From the NCBI RefSeq assembly GCF_001046895.1, contig NZ_CAQI01000034.1:1-36537 (forward strand): 36,537 nucleotides of DNA, written 5' to 3'. The stretch is from Pseudarthrobacter siccitolerans. Its GTDB lineage: Bacteria; Actinomycetota; Actinomycetes; Actinomycetales; Micrococcaceae. A program made the position numbers and the translations under genes. A model generated the notes under the pieces. That model was not told the origin of the DNA and made no database searches. It saw only the letters and a program-made list of their open reading frames with translations. This document shows, in pieces, positions 7,575-15,688 of this stretch (the first letter of the stretch is position 1; the number at the start of each line of letters is the position of its first letter).

Positions 7575-8438
7575 ATGACGTCTACCATCGCCACCGAGAC
7601 CATAAGGCCGGAACGCAATATCCCAGCAGAGATCGCCCGCTCCTGGCTCCTCGTGAATGCCATGAAGCAGGAGTTGTTCGACCAGTCGGCAGTGTCCCGC
7701 GCCGACTCGATCATCCTGGATATTGAAGATGCCGTGGACCCGTCGCAGAAGGGCCAGGCGCGGAACAACGTGATCGACTGGCTGACCGGAGGCGGCAAGG
7801 CCTGGGTCCGCATCAACGACGCCACCAGCCCCTTCTGGGCGGACGACCTCGCGGGCCTGCGCGGCACACCGGGCCTGCTCGGCGTCATGCTCGCCAAGAC
7901 CGAGTCCGCTGACCAGGTCACCGAATCCTTCCACCGCATGGACGGCAAAACCCCCGTCATCCCGCTGGTGGAATCCGCCGTCGGCATCGAGGAAGCCAAC
8001 CACATCGCCAAGGCCCAGGGTGCGTTCCGCCTCGCCTTCGGCTCCGGCGACTTCCGCCGCGATACCGGCATGGCCGCCACCGCCGAAGCGATGGCCTACC
8101 CGCGCGCCAAGCTCGTGGTCGCCAGCCGGGTGGGCAACCTGCCCGGCCCCATCGACGGCCCCACCGTGGGTACCAACCACCCCATCCTGCGTGAGCAGAC
8201 CGGCATCACCGTGATGATGGGCATGACCGGCAAGCTCTGCCTGGCCATCGACCAGACCCCCGTCATCAACGAGGTCATCAGCCCCACGCCGTCCGACGTC
8301 GCCTGGGCCACTGACTTCATGGCGGACTTCGAAGCCAACGGCCGGGTCATCCGCGACGGATCCGACCTGCCCCGCCTGGGCCGCGCCGAAAAGATCATGA
8401 AGCTCGCGGTAGCCTTTGGAGTGCAGCCCGCGCTGTAG
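7575..8438 (+). CDS. CitE-like HpcH/HpaI aldolase family protein (CoA ester lyase)
   Basis: 287 aa. Start ATG at 7575, chosen because the family's N-terminal RSWLLVNAMKQELFDQSA and DSIILDIEDAVDP strand follow. Metal- and substrate-binding acidic residues are seen in ILDIEDAV, PLVESAVGIEEA and FGSGDFRRDTGM, as in citramalyl-/malyl-CoA lyase relatives of the citrate lyase beta subunit. It lacks the other citrate lyase subunits nearby, so it is a stand-alone CitE-like lyase, probably cleaving a malyl-CoA or citramalyl-CoA type ester. The intergenic region before it contains the repeated word GATAC at 7561 and 7570. Confidence 0.88.
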   Translation: MTSTIATETIRPERNIPAEIARSWLLVNAMKQELFDQSAVSRADSIILDIEDAVDPSQKGQARNNVIDWLTGGGKAWVRINDATSPFWADDLAGLRGTPGLLGVMLAKTESADQVTESFHRMDGKTPVIPLVESAVGIEEANHIAKAQGAFRLAFGSGDFRRDTGMAATAEAMAYPRAKLVVASRVGNLPGPIDGPTVGTNHPILREQTGITVMMGMTGKLCLAIDQTPVINEVISPTPSDVAWATDFMADFEANGRVIRDGSDLPRLGRAEKIMKLAVAFGVQPAL

Positions 8439-8467
8439 CACCCGCAGATTTTGCTTCAGGAGACCCC

Positions 8468-9360
8468 GTGACCGATACGTCCTATCTGGTCCACGGGGTC
8501 TTTTGGCCTGCGCAGCATAAGTCTCCCGATGGTCCTGCAGCCGCTCCCGTCCTGCGGCTGCAGTCCCCGGACGGCACCTTCACCGAAACAGCGCTCGACG
8601 ACGGCACCCGGCTGGGCTTCCGGCTCGCCGCCGAAGGGAAGTCCTGCCTGGGGCACCACCGGGTGCACGGCCCCGGCCGCCGCGACCACATCGGTGCTTT
8701 GTGGCGGACGACTTCCGGCTCATGCACGACTTCCACCGCCGCGGCGGCGTCCCGCCCGGGCTGCGCAGCTACCTGATGCAGCCGCACTGGCTGTACGTCG
8801 CCACGTTCGCCAGCGGGGCCAGCAAGGTGGGAACGGCATCCGATCTTCGCAAGTGGCAGCGGCTCGCCGAACAGGGCGCCGTGGCCGCCAGTTACATCGC
8901 CCGCGCTGCCGACGGCCGCGTGGTGCGGATCCTTGAGGACCTGGTGACGCGCGACGGCGGGCTGCCGCAGCAGGTGCGCTCGGCGGCGAAGGCTGCAGCC
9001 CTGGCTGCGCCGGCACCCGCGGACCAGCTCCATTCCCGCAACGCCGCCCTGGCCGACGACGCGCGCCGGCTTCTGCCCGGGGCGGATGAAGACGGCTTTG
9101 AGGTTGTGCATGAGACCTGGACCAGGCCGCGGCTTGCCGGGCGGCTGTGCTCAGGAACTGCCCGGCACGCCTACCCGCACGCCTTGGACTCGGGCGCCCA
9201 CGGCTTCACCATCCGGTCCGTCTGCGGCAGCTTCGTGCTGGCCACCCTGGACAACTCTGACCTGGAGTTCGTGCTGGACCTGGGCCGGCTCAAGGGCCGC
9301 ACCATCGAACTGGGCAGGCACTCCTCTGAGGTTCCCGCGGTCCAGGAAGCGCTGTTCTGA
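8468..9360 (+). pseudogene. DUF2797-type protein, frameshifted and missing an internal segment
   Basis: Two frames together make one gene. The first frame starts at GTG 8468 (CAGGAG upstream) and encodes about 75 residues to ...RRDHI near 8692. The second frame then continues as RCFVADDFRLMHDFHRRGG through to the stop at 9360. As I recall the family, a Cys-Pro/Gln-Cys pair region of some 15-20 residues should lie exactly between these parts (around CPDxA...QCxxC); only the last Cys (RCF) remains. This indicates a small deletion that is not a multiple of three near 8690, or an assembly error. The rest (HWLYVATFASGASKVGTAS) is intact. Function of the family is unknown. Confidence 0.7.
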
Positions 9361-9379
9361 AGCCCGGTAGACTGGCAAG

Positions 9380-9604
9380 GTGCTGAACGAATTCTGGGCC
9401 ACCGCGCCAACCCGCTACAAAGTCCTGGTTTTCAGCGCCATGGGACTGATCGCCGTCGGCATCATCCTGAACCTGATCGGCAACACCAGCGGCAACCAGG
9501 GCCTGGCCATGGCGTCCCTGCCGCTGATCGGTCTGGGCCTGGTCCTGCACATCGCGGGAATCGTGGTCCGCGGCCAGGCCATCCGGAAGAACCTCCGCCG
9601 GTAA
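9380..9604 (+). CDS. Small two-helix membrane protein (DUF3188-like)
   Basis: 74 aa, GTG start at 9380. Two hydrophobic segments (about 15-33 and 45-65) are joined by a polar NTSGNQG turn, with a basic C-terminus (RKNLRR). This layout and length resemble the DUF3188 family of actinobacteria. Ribosome-binding potential is modest (GGTAG about 12 bases upstream), and the start lies 19 bases after the disrupted gene. No function is known. Confidence 0.7.
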   Translation: MLNEFWATAPTRYKVLVFSAMGLIAVGIILNLIGNTSGNQGLAMASLPLIGLGLVLHIAGIVVRGQAIRKNLRR

Positions 9605-9661
9605 CAACTCGGGCCGCACTCCTTTTCTGCCGCCCAACAGGCTGACGATAGGCTGGAGCCC

Positions 9662-10123
9662 ATGACTATCAATCCGGACCTGCAGGGCCGTAGCTACCCT
9701 GCCGCAGAGGTGTACGACGTTGGCCGCGAGAAGATCCGCGAGTTCGCCCGCGCCGTAAAAGCCACGCACCCTGCGCATTTCGATGTGGACGCCGCGAAGG
9801 GCCTTGGCCACGCCGATCTTGTTGCCCCGCCGACGTTCGCCATCATCATTGCCCAGCGCGCCGACGCCCAGCTCATCGAGGACCCGGAGGCCGGGATCGA
9901 CTTCTCGCGCGTGGTCCACGCCGACCAGCGCTTCATCCATCACCGCCCCATTTTCGCCGGCGACCGGCTGGTGGCTGAACTGCACGTGGACGGTGTCCGG
10001 GCCATGGGCGGGGGAGCGATGATCACCACCCGCTCCGAAATCTTCGCCCTCGGCGCCGGTGACTCCCGCGAGCCGGTCACCACCACCACGTCATCCATCC
10101 TGGTCCGCGGAGAGGGACAGTAG
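9662..10123 (+). CDS. HadA-like (3R)-hydroxyacyl dehydratase subunit
   Basis: 153 aa hot-dog-fold protein of the UPF0336/MaoC N-terminal type. The N-terminal half (GRSYPAAEVYDVGREKIREFARAV, broken here into shorter motifs YDVGREKI and EFARAV) and APPTFAIIIA are family landmarks. HadA subunits lack the catalytic residues and help hold the acyl chain. The gene is 2 bases from the HadB-like gene, with which it should form the active heterodimer of the type II fatty acid cycle. In mycobacteria the pair dehydrates meromycolate intermediates; without mycolic acids here, ordinary FAS-II use is inferred. Confidence 0.88.
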   Translation: MTINPDLQGRSYPAAEVYDVGREKIREFARAVKATHPAHFDVDAAKGLGHADLVAPPTFAIIIAQRADAQLIEDPEAGIDFSRVVHADQRFIHHRPIFAGDRLVAELHVDGVRAMGGGAMITTRSEIFALGAGDSREPVTTTTSSILVRGEGQ

Positions 10124-10125
10124 CC

Positions 10126-10563
10126 ATGAGCCTCAGCATCCACGAACTCAGCCCCGGCCAGGAGATCGGCAGCCGCACCGTTGCGGTCACCCGCACCGAC
10201 CTGGTCAAGTACGCCGGTGCATCCGGCGACTTCAACCCCATCCACTGGAACGAGGCCTTCGCCACCGGTGTGGAACTTCCCGGCGTGATCGCGCACGGCA
10301 TGTTCACCATGGGTTCCGCCGTGCAGCTGGTCACCGACTGGGCCGGTGACCCTGCCGCCGTCGTGGACTTCCAGACCCGCTTCACCAAACCAGTCCTGGT
10401 CACCGACACCACGGGCACGGACGAACCCGGCGCCACCATCGAGGTCAGCGGCCTGATCGGAAAGCTCGACGCCGAGGCCAACACGGCCCGGGTCGACCTC
10501 ACCGTTGTTTCGGCGGGCCAGAAGGTTCTGATGAAGGCGCAGGCCGTCGTCCGGCTCAGCTGA
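10126..10563 (+). CDS. HadB-like MaoC (3R)-hydroxyacyl dehydratase subunit
   Basis: 145 aa hot-dog-fold hydratase. The hydratase-2 motif is intact: YAGASGDFNPIHWNEAFA with catalytic Asp and His, then GVIAHGMFTMG. It starts 2 bases after the HadA-like gene and should form a heterodimer with it, dehydrating (3R)-hydroxyacyl-ACP or -CoA. murB follows after 36 bases. This hydratase-hydratase-murB order is, from memory, common in the order, which suggests coordinated membrane lipid and wall supply. Confidence 0.9.
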   Translation: MSLSIHELSPGQEIGSRTVAVTRTDLVKYAGASGDFNPIHWNEAFATGVELPGVIAHGMFTMGSAVQLVTDWAGDPAAVVDFQTRFTKPVLVTDTTGTDEPGATIEVSGLIGKLDAEANTARVDLTVVSAGQKVLMKAQAVVRLS

Positions 10564-10599
10564 GCCGGGAAGCGCGTCCAACTTTCCCGATAGGGTTGT

Positions 10600-11670
10600 G
10601 TGGTGACTTCCACCCTGCTTTCCCAGCTCACCACGGCCGCCGTCGGAGGCCCCGCGGGCACCTACATCGAGGCGGCCACCGAGGCTGACATCATCGACGC
10701 CGTCCGCGCAGCGGACGCAGCAGGTGAGCCGCTGCTGATCATCAGCGGCGGCTCCAACCTGCTGATTTCCGACGACGGGTTCCCCGGCACCGTGGTCAGG
10801 ATCGCCTCGGAAGGGTTCACCGTCAACGCCGAGGACTCCTGCGGCGGGGTGGCCGTGGTGGTGCAGGCCGGGCACAACTGGGACAAGCTGGTGGAGCACG
10901 CGGTCCGCCACGCCTGGTCCGGGATCGAAGCACTCGCCGGGATCCCTGGCTCCACCGGGGCAACCCCGGTGCAGAACGTCGGCGCTTACGGTTCCGACGT
11001 GTCCCAGACCATCGCCGCCGTGCGCACCTGGGACCGCGAGCGGAACGCCGTCAAAACCTTCACCAACTCCGAATTGAAGTTCGGCTACCGGGACTCCATC
11101 CTCAAGCAGACCACGGTCAACGGCTCACCCCGTTATGTGGTGCTGACAGTGGAGTTCCAGCTGCCCATCGGGCGCATGAGTGCTCCCATCCGCTATGCGG
11201 AGCTTGCCCGCACGCTGGGTGTGGAGCAGGGCAAGCGCGCCTACGCCACGGACGTCCGCCGGGAAGTCCTTCGGCTCCGGGCTTCCAAGGGCATGGTCCT
11301 CGATCCGGCGGACCGGGACACCTATTCCACCGGTTCGTTCTTCACCAACCCGATCGTGCCGGCGGAGGTGGCCGAGGCCCTGCCGGAGGGTGCACCGCGT
11401 TATCCTGCCGGCGAGGACGGGCTGGTGAAGCTCTCCGCTGCCTGGCTGATAGACCAGGCTGGCTTTGGCAAAGGTTTTGGACTGGAGCCGGACAGTGTGA
11501 GCGGGGGCCGGGCATCCCTGTCCACCAAACACACCCTCGCCATCACCAACCGCGGCTCAGCCAGGGCCGCAGACGTGGTGGCGGTGGCCCGTGAGGTGCG
11601 TGCCGGCGTCGAACGGCGCTTTGGCATTGAGCTGCACCCGGAACCGCTGCTGATCGGCCTGGAGCTCTAG
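10600..11670 (+). CDS. murB: UDP-N-acetylenolpyruvoylglucosamine reductase MurB
   Basis: 356 aa FAD enzyme of the cytosol. It reduces UDP-GlcNAc-enolpyruvate to UDP-MurNAc in peptidoglycan synthesis. Seen in order: LIISGGSNLLISDDGFPG (FAD-binding loop), GIEALAGIPGSTGATPVQNVG, YRDSILK, then STGSFFTNPIV with the proton-donating Ser and a C-terminal Glu region (IELHPEPLLIG). Starts GTG 10600 or GTG 10603, with TAGGG just upstream; the two differ by one codon. A type I MurB by these motifs. Length is typical. Confidence 0.96.
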   Translation: MVTSTLLSQLTTAAVGGPAGTYIEAATEADIIDAVRAADAAGEPLLIISGGSNLLISDDGFPGTVVRIASEGFTVNAEDSCGGVAVVVQAGHNWDKLVEHAVRHAWSGIEALAGIPGSTGATPVQNVGAYGSDVSQTIAAVRTWDRERNAVKTFTNSELKFGYRDSILKQTTVNGSPRYVVLTVEFQLPIGRMSAPIRYAELARTLGVEQGKRAYATDVRREVLRLRASKGMVLDPADRDTYSTGSFFTNPIVPAEVAEALPEGAPRYPAGEDGLVKLSAAWLIDQAGFGKGFGLEPDSVSGGRASLSTKHTLAITNRGSARAADVVAVAREVRAGVERRFGIELHPEPLLIGLEL

Positions 11671-11696
11671 CCCCGTCCCGGCCATAGGATGGGGCC

Positions 11697-12815
11697 ATGG
11701 CTGCGAAGGTGGGGGTCCGTCTTGACCGTCGAACGCTGGGCAGGCTTCGGCTGGTGTCCCAGCGGCTGCTTCCGGCTGTTCCGCGGCGACCAGACAATTC
11801 CGTAGCTGACACGGTCCGCTGGATGACGGCCATGCAAGCCCAGGACCTGCAGGCGGCCATGTGGGCCGTGGGGGCCAGGGTTCCCGCCGCAGGTCTGGCT
11901 GATGTCCGCTCTGCCCTTGATTCCGGTGCTGTGGTGCGGTCGTGGCCGATGCGCGGAACGCTGCACCTGGTGGCGCCGGAGGACCTGCGCTGGATGCTGG
12001 ACCTCACCGCGGAACGGCTCACCAAGGGCATCGCGGGCCGGCACCGTGAACTCGGGATCGCCTGGGCGGACGTCGAGAAGTGCCGGGACCTGGCCCTGGA
12101 CCGTATCGCCGGGGACGGGCCGGTCAGCCGCCAGGAGCTCTTCGCGGTTTTCGACGCCGCCGGGCAACCCACCCAGGGCCAGCGGGGAATCCACATCCTC
12201 GGGACGTTATGCCGGCACGGCTGGCTGGTGCAGGGGCCGCTGGCGGGAAACCAGCAGCTGCTGGTCGACTTCGAAAGCTGGATCCCGGCCTCCCGCCGGC
12301 TGGAGCGCCACGAGGCCATCGCCGAGTTTGCGCTGCGCTACTTCCGGAGCCACGGCCCCGCCACCCTCCGCGACTTCGCCTGGTGGACGCAGATTCCGCT
12401 GACCGAGGTCCGGGCCGCCTTCGAGGACATCAAGGACCAGCTGGCGGAGCTGGAGTTTGAGGGGACAAGCTATTGGCTGTCGCCGGAGACCGCATCATTG
12501 CTCGACGCCGGTGTGCCGGGCCAGCGCTCAGTCCTCCTGCTGCCGGGCTTCGACGAATTTGTGCTCGGCTATACGGACCGGAGCCTTGTCCTGGCGCCGG
12601 AGCACGCCAACAAGATCGTCCCGGGCGGCAACGGCGTCTTCAAGAAAACCGTGGTGGCCGGGGGAGAGGTGATTGGCACCTGGGCCCGGGAAGGCACGGG
12701 CGCGGGTGCCGGCGTCGTGCCTGAACTCTTTGATGACGGCAGGCCCCTGGGGCCTTCTGCCCAGGCCGCCTTCACCCGTGCAGCCCAACGCTACCTGGCC
12801 TTCCTTAAGGCCTGA
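11697..12815 (+). CDS. Winged-helix HTH_42 protein, AlkX/AlkZ-like glycosylase candidate
   Basis: 372 aa of the HTH_42 (YcaQ/AlkZ) superfamily of DNA-binding proteins, members of which remove alkylated or cross-linked bases. The QxQ motif of the active site is seen as MQAQD (Gln47, Gln49). The core SWPMRGTLHLV, RYFRSHGPAT and LLPGFDEFVLGY are family landmarks, and tandem winged helices are expected. Many HTH_42 members with this C-terminal layout are AlkX-like. DNA-glycosylase activity is inferred. The start at 11697 has AGGA eight bases upstream, 26 bases after murB. Confidence 0.85.
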   Translation: MAAKVGVRLDRRTLGRLRLVSQRLLPAVPRRPDNSVADTVRWMTAMQAQDLQAAMWAVGARVPAAGLADVRSALDSGAVVRSWPMRGTLHLVAPEDLRWMLDLTAERLTKGIAGRHRELGIAWADVEKCRDLALDRIAGDGPVSRQELFAVFDAAGQPTQGQRGIHILGTLCRHGWLVQGPLAGNQQLLVDFESWIPASRRLERHEAIAEFALRYFRSHGPATLRDFAWWTQIPLTEVRAAFEDIKDQLAELEFEGTSYWLSPETASLLDAGVPGQRSVLLLPGFDEFVLGYTDRSLVLAPEHANKIVPGGNGVFKKTVVAGGEVIGTWAREGTGAGAGVVPELFDDGRPLGPSAQAAFTRAAQRYLAFLKA

Positions 12816-12824
12816 ATCCCTACG

Positions 12825-12884
12825 AGCGGCCCTGGGCCGCATAAACGGTGCCGGGCACCACCGGTTGAGCGGGGCACGGCCGCT
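12825..12884. repeat. 60-bp palindromic repeat, copy A
   Basis: Begins AGCGGCCCTGG and ends GGCCGCT. It aligns without gaps to copy B at 13938-13997 at 52 of 60 positions. It folds as one long hairpin, but 6 or so of the pairs that hold in copy B are mismatched here. It lies 9 bases after the stop of the HTH_42 gene and may terminate it. Confidence 0.8.
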
Positions 12885-12968
12885 GCTGCCCATTCAGCGT
12901 GCAAAAGTTGTCCACACCCGGCAGCCCGCGGCTTCCCACCACACTGTCGGCGGACGAAGTATTGGTCC

Positions 12969-13931
12969 ATGAAGCTTGAGAGCACCCGGCAATTGATAGA
13001 GGACCGCTGGCCGTCAAAGCACCTGGCGTCCACCTCGCAGCTTGACGAGGCCGGTATTGGGGACCGGCTCCTGACATCAGCGGTGCGGCAGGGAGTGGTA
13101 ATTCGAGTACGTCGTGGCGCCTACGCCCGGAGCTCGTATTGGAATGGGCTGAAGCCGTGGACACGGGACGGACTGCTCGTGCATGCCCACCACCTCTCCA
13201 CCGGCGGGACTGCGCTGTACAGCCACGTGAGCGCAGCGCGGCTGCATAGGTGTCAGGTCTGGAATGCGGGACCGCTGATCCACGTCACCACCAGCTACGC
13301 GAATTCGCGTGCGAGCGCAGGACGGGACGTCAGGACGCACCGGGCTCCGGTCCCCGAAAGGGACACCATCACGTCCTTGGCCCCCGGCGGAAGAATCTTC
13401 AGGGCAACCAGCCTGGAAAGGACAGTGCTGGACTGCGCGCGGATCCTGCCGCTCGAACAGGCAGCTGTAATCGGCGACCACGCGCTGCGCAAGGGGGCTA
13501 AACTCGCTGAAATCCAGCGGCTTTTGAACACGGGACCTGAGAAAAGGGGGAGCCGGCGGGCCCGAGTCCTCCTCGATGCACTGGATGAACGGTCTGAATC
13601 TGCAGGTGAGACCCGAACCAGGCTGTTGCTGCGTTCCTTTGGCATCCACAGCTTCATTCCCCAATGGGAAATTCCAACTGCTTCCGGGCTGTTCCGGGCG
13701 GACTTCGCTGACCCGGAAGCGAGGATCATCATCGAGTTTGACGGCGCCGGGAAGTACACGGATTACCGGCCCACGGAACAAGTTCTTCTCGCCGAACGCC
13801 ACCGGGAGAATGCGCTGATTGAAGAGGGGTGGCTGGTCCTCCGGCTGAACTGGAAGCACCTTGACCGGCCCGCAGAGTTAGAGCTCCGCCTGCAGTTTAT
13901 GGCGGAGCGCTCCCGACGAATGTCCGCCTGA
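12969..13931 (+). CDS. AbiEi-like winged helix fused to DUF559/PD-(D/E)XK-like nuclease domain
   Basis: 320 aa, stand-alone. The N-terminal 55 residues look like an AbiEi-type winged helix (LASTSQLDEAG, VRQGVVIRVRRGAYA). A central 60-200 region follows. The C-terminal 110 residues carry a Vsr/DUF559-like restriction-nuclease pattern: Glu214 (SAGETR), Asp245 (FRADF), Glu256-F-Asp258 (IIIEFDGAGKY) and the closing GWLVLRLNW. Such genes are frequent in actinobacteria and often labelled type IV antitoxin, but the toxin partner (AbiEii) is not here, so that name is doubtful. The gene is bracketed by two 60-bp palindromes and starts poorly (GAAG far upstream). Catalysis is inferred. Confidence 0.8.
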   Translation: MKLESTRQLIEDRWPSKHLASTSQLDEAGIGDRLLTSAVRQGVVIRVRRGAYARSSYWNGLKPWTRDGLLVHAHHLSTGGTALYSHVSAARLHRCQVWNAGPLIHVTTSYANSRASAGRDVRTHRAPVPERDTITSLAPGGRIFRATSLERTVLDCARILPLEQAAVIGDHALRKGAKLAEIQRLLNTGPEKRGSRRARVLLDALDERSESAGETRTRLLLRSFGIHSFIPQWEIPTASGLFRADFADPEARIIIEFDGAGKYTDYRPTEQVLLAERHRENALIEEGWLVLRLNWKHLDRPAELELRLQFMAERSRRMSA

Positions 13932-13937
13932 CACGAG

Positions 13938-13997
13938 AGCGGCCCTGGACCGCATAACCGGTGCTGGGCAGCAACGGTTGTGCGGGCCAGGGCCGCT
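13938..13997. repeat. 60-bp palindromic repeat, copy B
   Basis: Outer arms AGCGGCCCTGG and CCAGGGCCGCT are a perfect 11-bp stem. A further 11 pairs follow inward (CCGCATAACCG with CGGTTGTGCGG, one wobble), and TGCT-GGGC-AGCA caps it. It lies between convergent genes, 6 bases after the stop of the AbiEi/nuclease-like gene and 14 before the stop of asd. It can act as a two-way terminator and, with copy A, frames the gene. Confidence 0.85.
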
Positions 13998-14011
13998 CCC
14001 AGTGAACCGGC

Positions 14012-15154
14012 CTACAGGTTCCCGGTGGCGATGTTGAGCATGCGGCGCAGCGGCTCGGCGGCGCCCCAGAGGAGCTGGTCGCCCACGGTGAAGGCGCTGA
14101 TGTACTGCGGGCCCATCTCCATCTTGCGGATGCGGCCCACCGGGATATCCAGGGTGCCCGACGCTGCCACGGGGGTCAGTTCCGCCATGGACGCTTCCTT
14201 GGTGTTGGGAACCACCTTGGCCCACTGGTTGTCCTCGGCCAGGAGCTTCTCAATCTCGGCGACGGAGAGGTCCTCGCGGAGCTTGAGGGTGAGTGCCTGG
14301 GAGTGGGAACGCATGGCGCCGATGCGGACGCAGAGGCCGTCCATGATGACGCGGTTCTCGTCTGAGGTGCCCAGGATCTTGTTGGTCTCGACCCCGGCCT
14401 TCCACTCTTCCTTGGACTGCCCGTTGCCCAGGTCCGCGTCGATCCAGGGGATCAGGGAGCCGGCCAGGGGAACGCCGAACTGGGTGGCGTCGATGTCCGT
14501 GCGCTGGTGGGCCAGGACCTTGCGGTCAATGTCCAGGATGGCCGACGCGGGATCGTCCAGTTCCGTGCTGACCTCGGCATTGAGCGTGCCGAACTGGCTG
14601 AGCAGCTCGCGCATGTGCCGGGCGCCCCCGCCGGAGGCCGCCTGGTAGGTCATGGAGGTGCCCCACTCCACCAGGTTGTTCTTGAACAGCCCGCCGAGGC
14701 CCATGAGCATGCAGGACACGGTGCAGTTGCCGCCGATGAAGTCCTTGGTGCCGTTGACCAGGCCCTTATCGATGACATCGCGGTTGATGGGGTCCAGGAC
14801 AATGATCGAGTCGTCGTTCATGCGGAGGGTGGAGGCGGCGTCGATCCAGAGGCCGTCCCAGCCCCGGCTGCGCAGATCGCCGTGGACCTGCTTGGTGTAA
14901 TCGCCGCCCTGCGCGGTGACGATAATGGGCAGCTTGGCCAGTGTGTCGAGGTCGAACGCGTTTTCGAGCTTGCCGGCGCTGCCTTGTGCTGTACCAGCAA
15001 GCGACGGCGCGGCACCTCCCGCGTTGGAGGTGGAGAAGAACACCGGGTTGATGTTGGCGAAGTCACCCTCGTCCTGCATGCGCTGCATGAGGACGGAACC
15101 GACCATGCCGCGCCATCCGACCAGGCCGACGGAAGGGGTAGCTGCTGTAGTCAT
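14012..15154 (-). CDS. asd: Aspartate-semialdehyde dehydrogenase
   Basis: 380 aa. It reduces aspartyl phosphate to aspartate semialdehyde for lysine, diaminopimelate, threonine and methionine. N-terminal [17 protein letters not shown] is the Rossmann loop, nearly the E. coli Asd sequence. The catalytic cysteine is Cys144 in [15 protein letters not shown], and the C-terminal [16 protein letters not shown] region binds substrate. It is the enterobacterial (long) class rather than the class usually fused in an ask-asd operon in other actinobacteria. It is monocistronic with a -10-like box directly before the ATG. Copy B hairpin lies past its stop. Confidence 0.96.
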   Translation of the reverse strand: MTTAATPSVGLVGWRGMVGSVLMQRMQDEGDFANINPVFFSTSNAGGAAPSLAGTAQGSAGKLENAFDLDTLAKLPIIVTAQGGDYTKQVHGDLRSRGWDGLWIDAASTLRMNDDSIIVLDPINRDVIDKGLVNGTKDFIGGNCTVSCMLMGLGGLFKNNLVEWGTSMTYQAASGGGARHMRELLSQFGTLNAEVSTELDDPASAILDIDRKVLAHQRTDIDATQFGVPLAGSLIPWIDADLGNGQSKEEWKAGVETNKILGTSDENRVIMDGLCVRIGAMRSHSQALTLKLREDLSVAEIEKLLAEDNQWAKVVPNTKEASMAELTPVAASGTLDIPVGRIRKMEMGPQYISAFTVGDQLLWGAAEPLRRMLNIATGNL

Positions 15155-15166
15155 TCGTATAGTTTA
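15155..15166 (-). promoter_or_regulatory. TANNNT -10 placed for a leaderless asd transcript
   Basis: On the minus strand TAAACT (15166-15161) is followed by exactly 6 bases and then the ATG of asd. No Shine-Dalgarno sequence is visible. This is the spacing of actinobacterial leaderless promoters, so transcription probably begins at the A of the start codon. Confidence 0.6.
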
Positions 15167-15252
15167 GACTTCGGAACCGGCACGGCGCAGTCGGTTACGT
15201 CACGCGCCCCACAGGTTCGGCTCAACCGACCACGCCGCGTGTGCGGGCTGTC

Positions 15253-15687
15253 CTACCTGTCGAACTGGCGTGCGGTGGGCTCGGGGATCCCACGCTCGGC
15301 GCGCAGGCGCTTGGCTTTGGACGCTATACCCGCCATGCGGACGGCATACAGCACGCCGCACGCTCCGGCTACCGTCAGGATCAAGGCGCCCCACAAGGGA
15401 TCCTGGCCCCGGCTGGTCGGCCCCGCCACCAGCAGGATGGAGAACACCGTCAAAGCAGCGAAGAAGGCAGCCAACACGAGGAATCCGACGGCGGACCGCA
15501 CCTGTGGGTGGGAGCTCGCGGTAACCACACCGAGCTCATCCTTGGCATAGCTGTGCAGCCTGCCGTCCACGGTGCGAAAGAGGATACGTTTGTCACCGCG
15601 TGCCAGCGCCTGGTCGTGGTAGGCCCGGACCTGGTCATCCGGTGTGGGGCTGCTGCCCGGGGTGTTGCCTGGAAAGCCGTTTTGCAC
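15253..15687 (-). CDS. Two-helix membrane protein, third gene of the WXG cassette
   Basis: 144 aa. GTG start at 15687 with AGGA about 5 bases upstream, one base after the stop of the preceding gene, so translation is coupled. About 65 polar residues are followed by two hydrophobic segments (roughly 66-88 and 99-117) and a basic tail. The N-terminal domain would be cytoplasmic or external depending on topology. I do not recognise a family. In this operon, with a WXG100-domain protein first, it could be an immunity or membrane-anchor partner; this is inference only. Confidence 0.65.
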   Translation of the reverse strand: MQNGFPGNTPGSSPTPDDQVRAYHDQALARGDKRILFRTVDGRLHSYAKDELGVVTASSHPQVRSAVGFLVLAAFFAALTVFSILLVAGPTSRGQDPLWGALILTVAGACGVLYAVRMAGIASKAKRLRAERGIPEPTARQFDR

Positions 15688-15688
15688 G

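Noticed and set aside
12969..13931. A complete AbiE type IV toxin-antitoxin pair
   Set aside because: Only the AbiEi-like protein is present; the next gene is asd, not an AbiEii nucleotidyltransferase.
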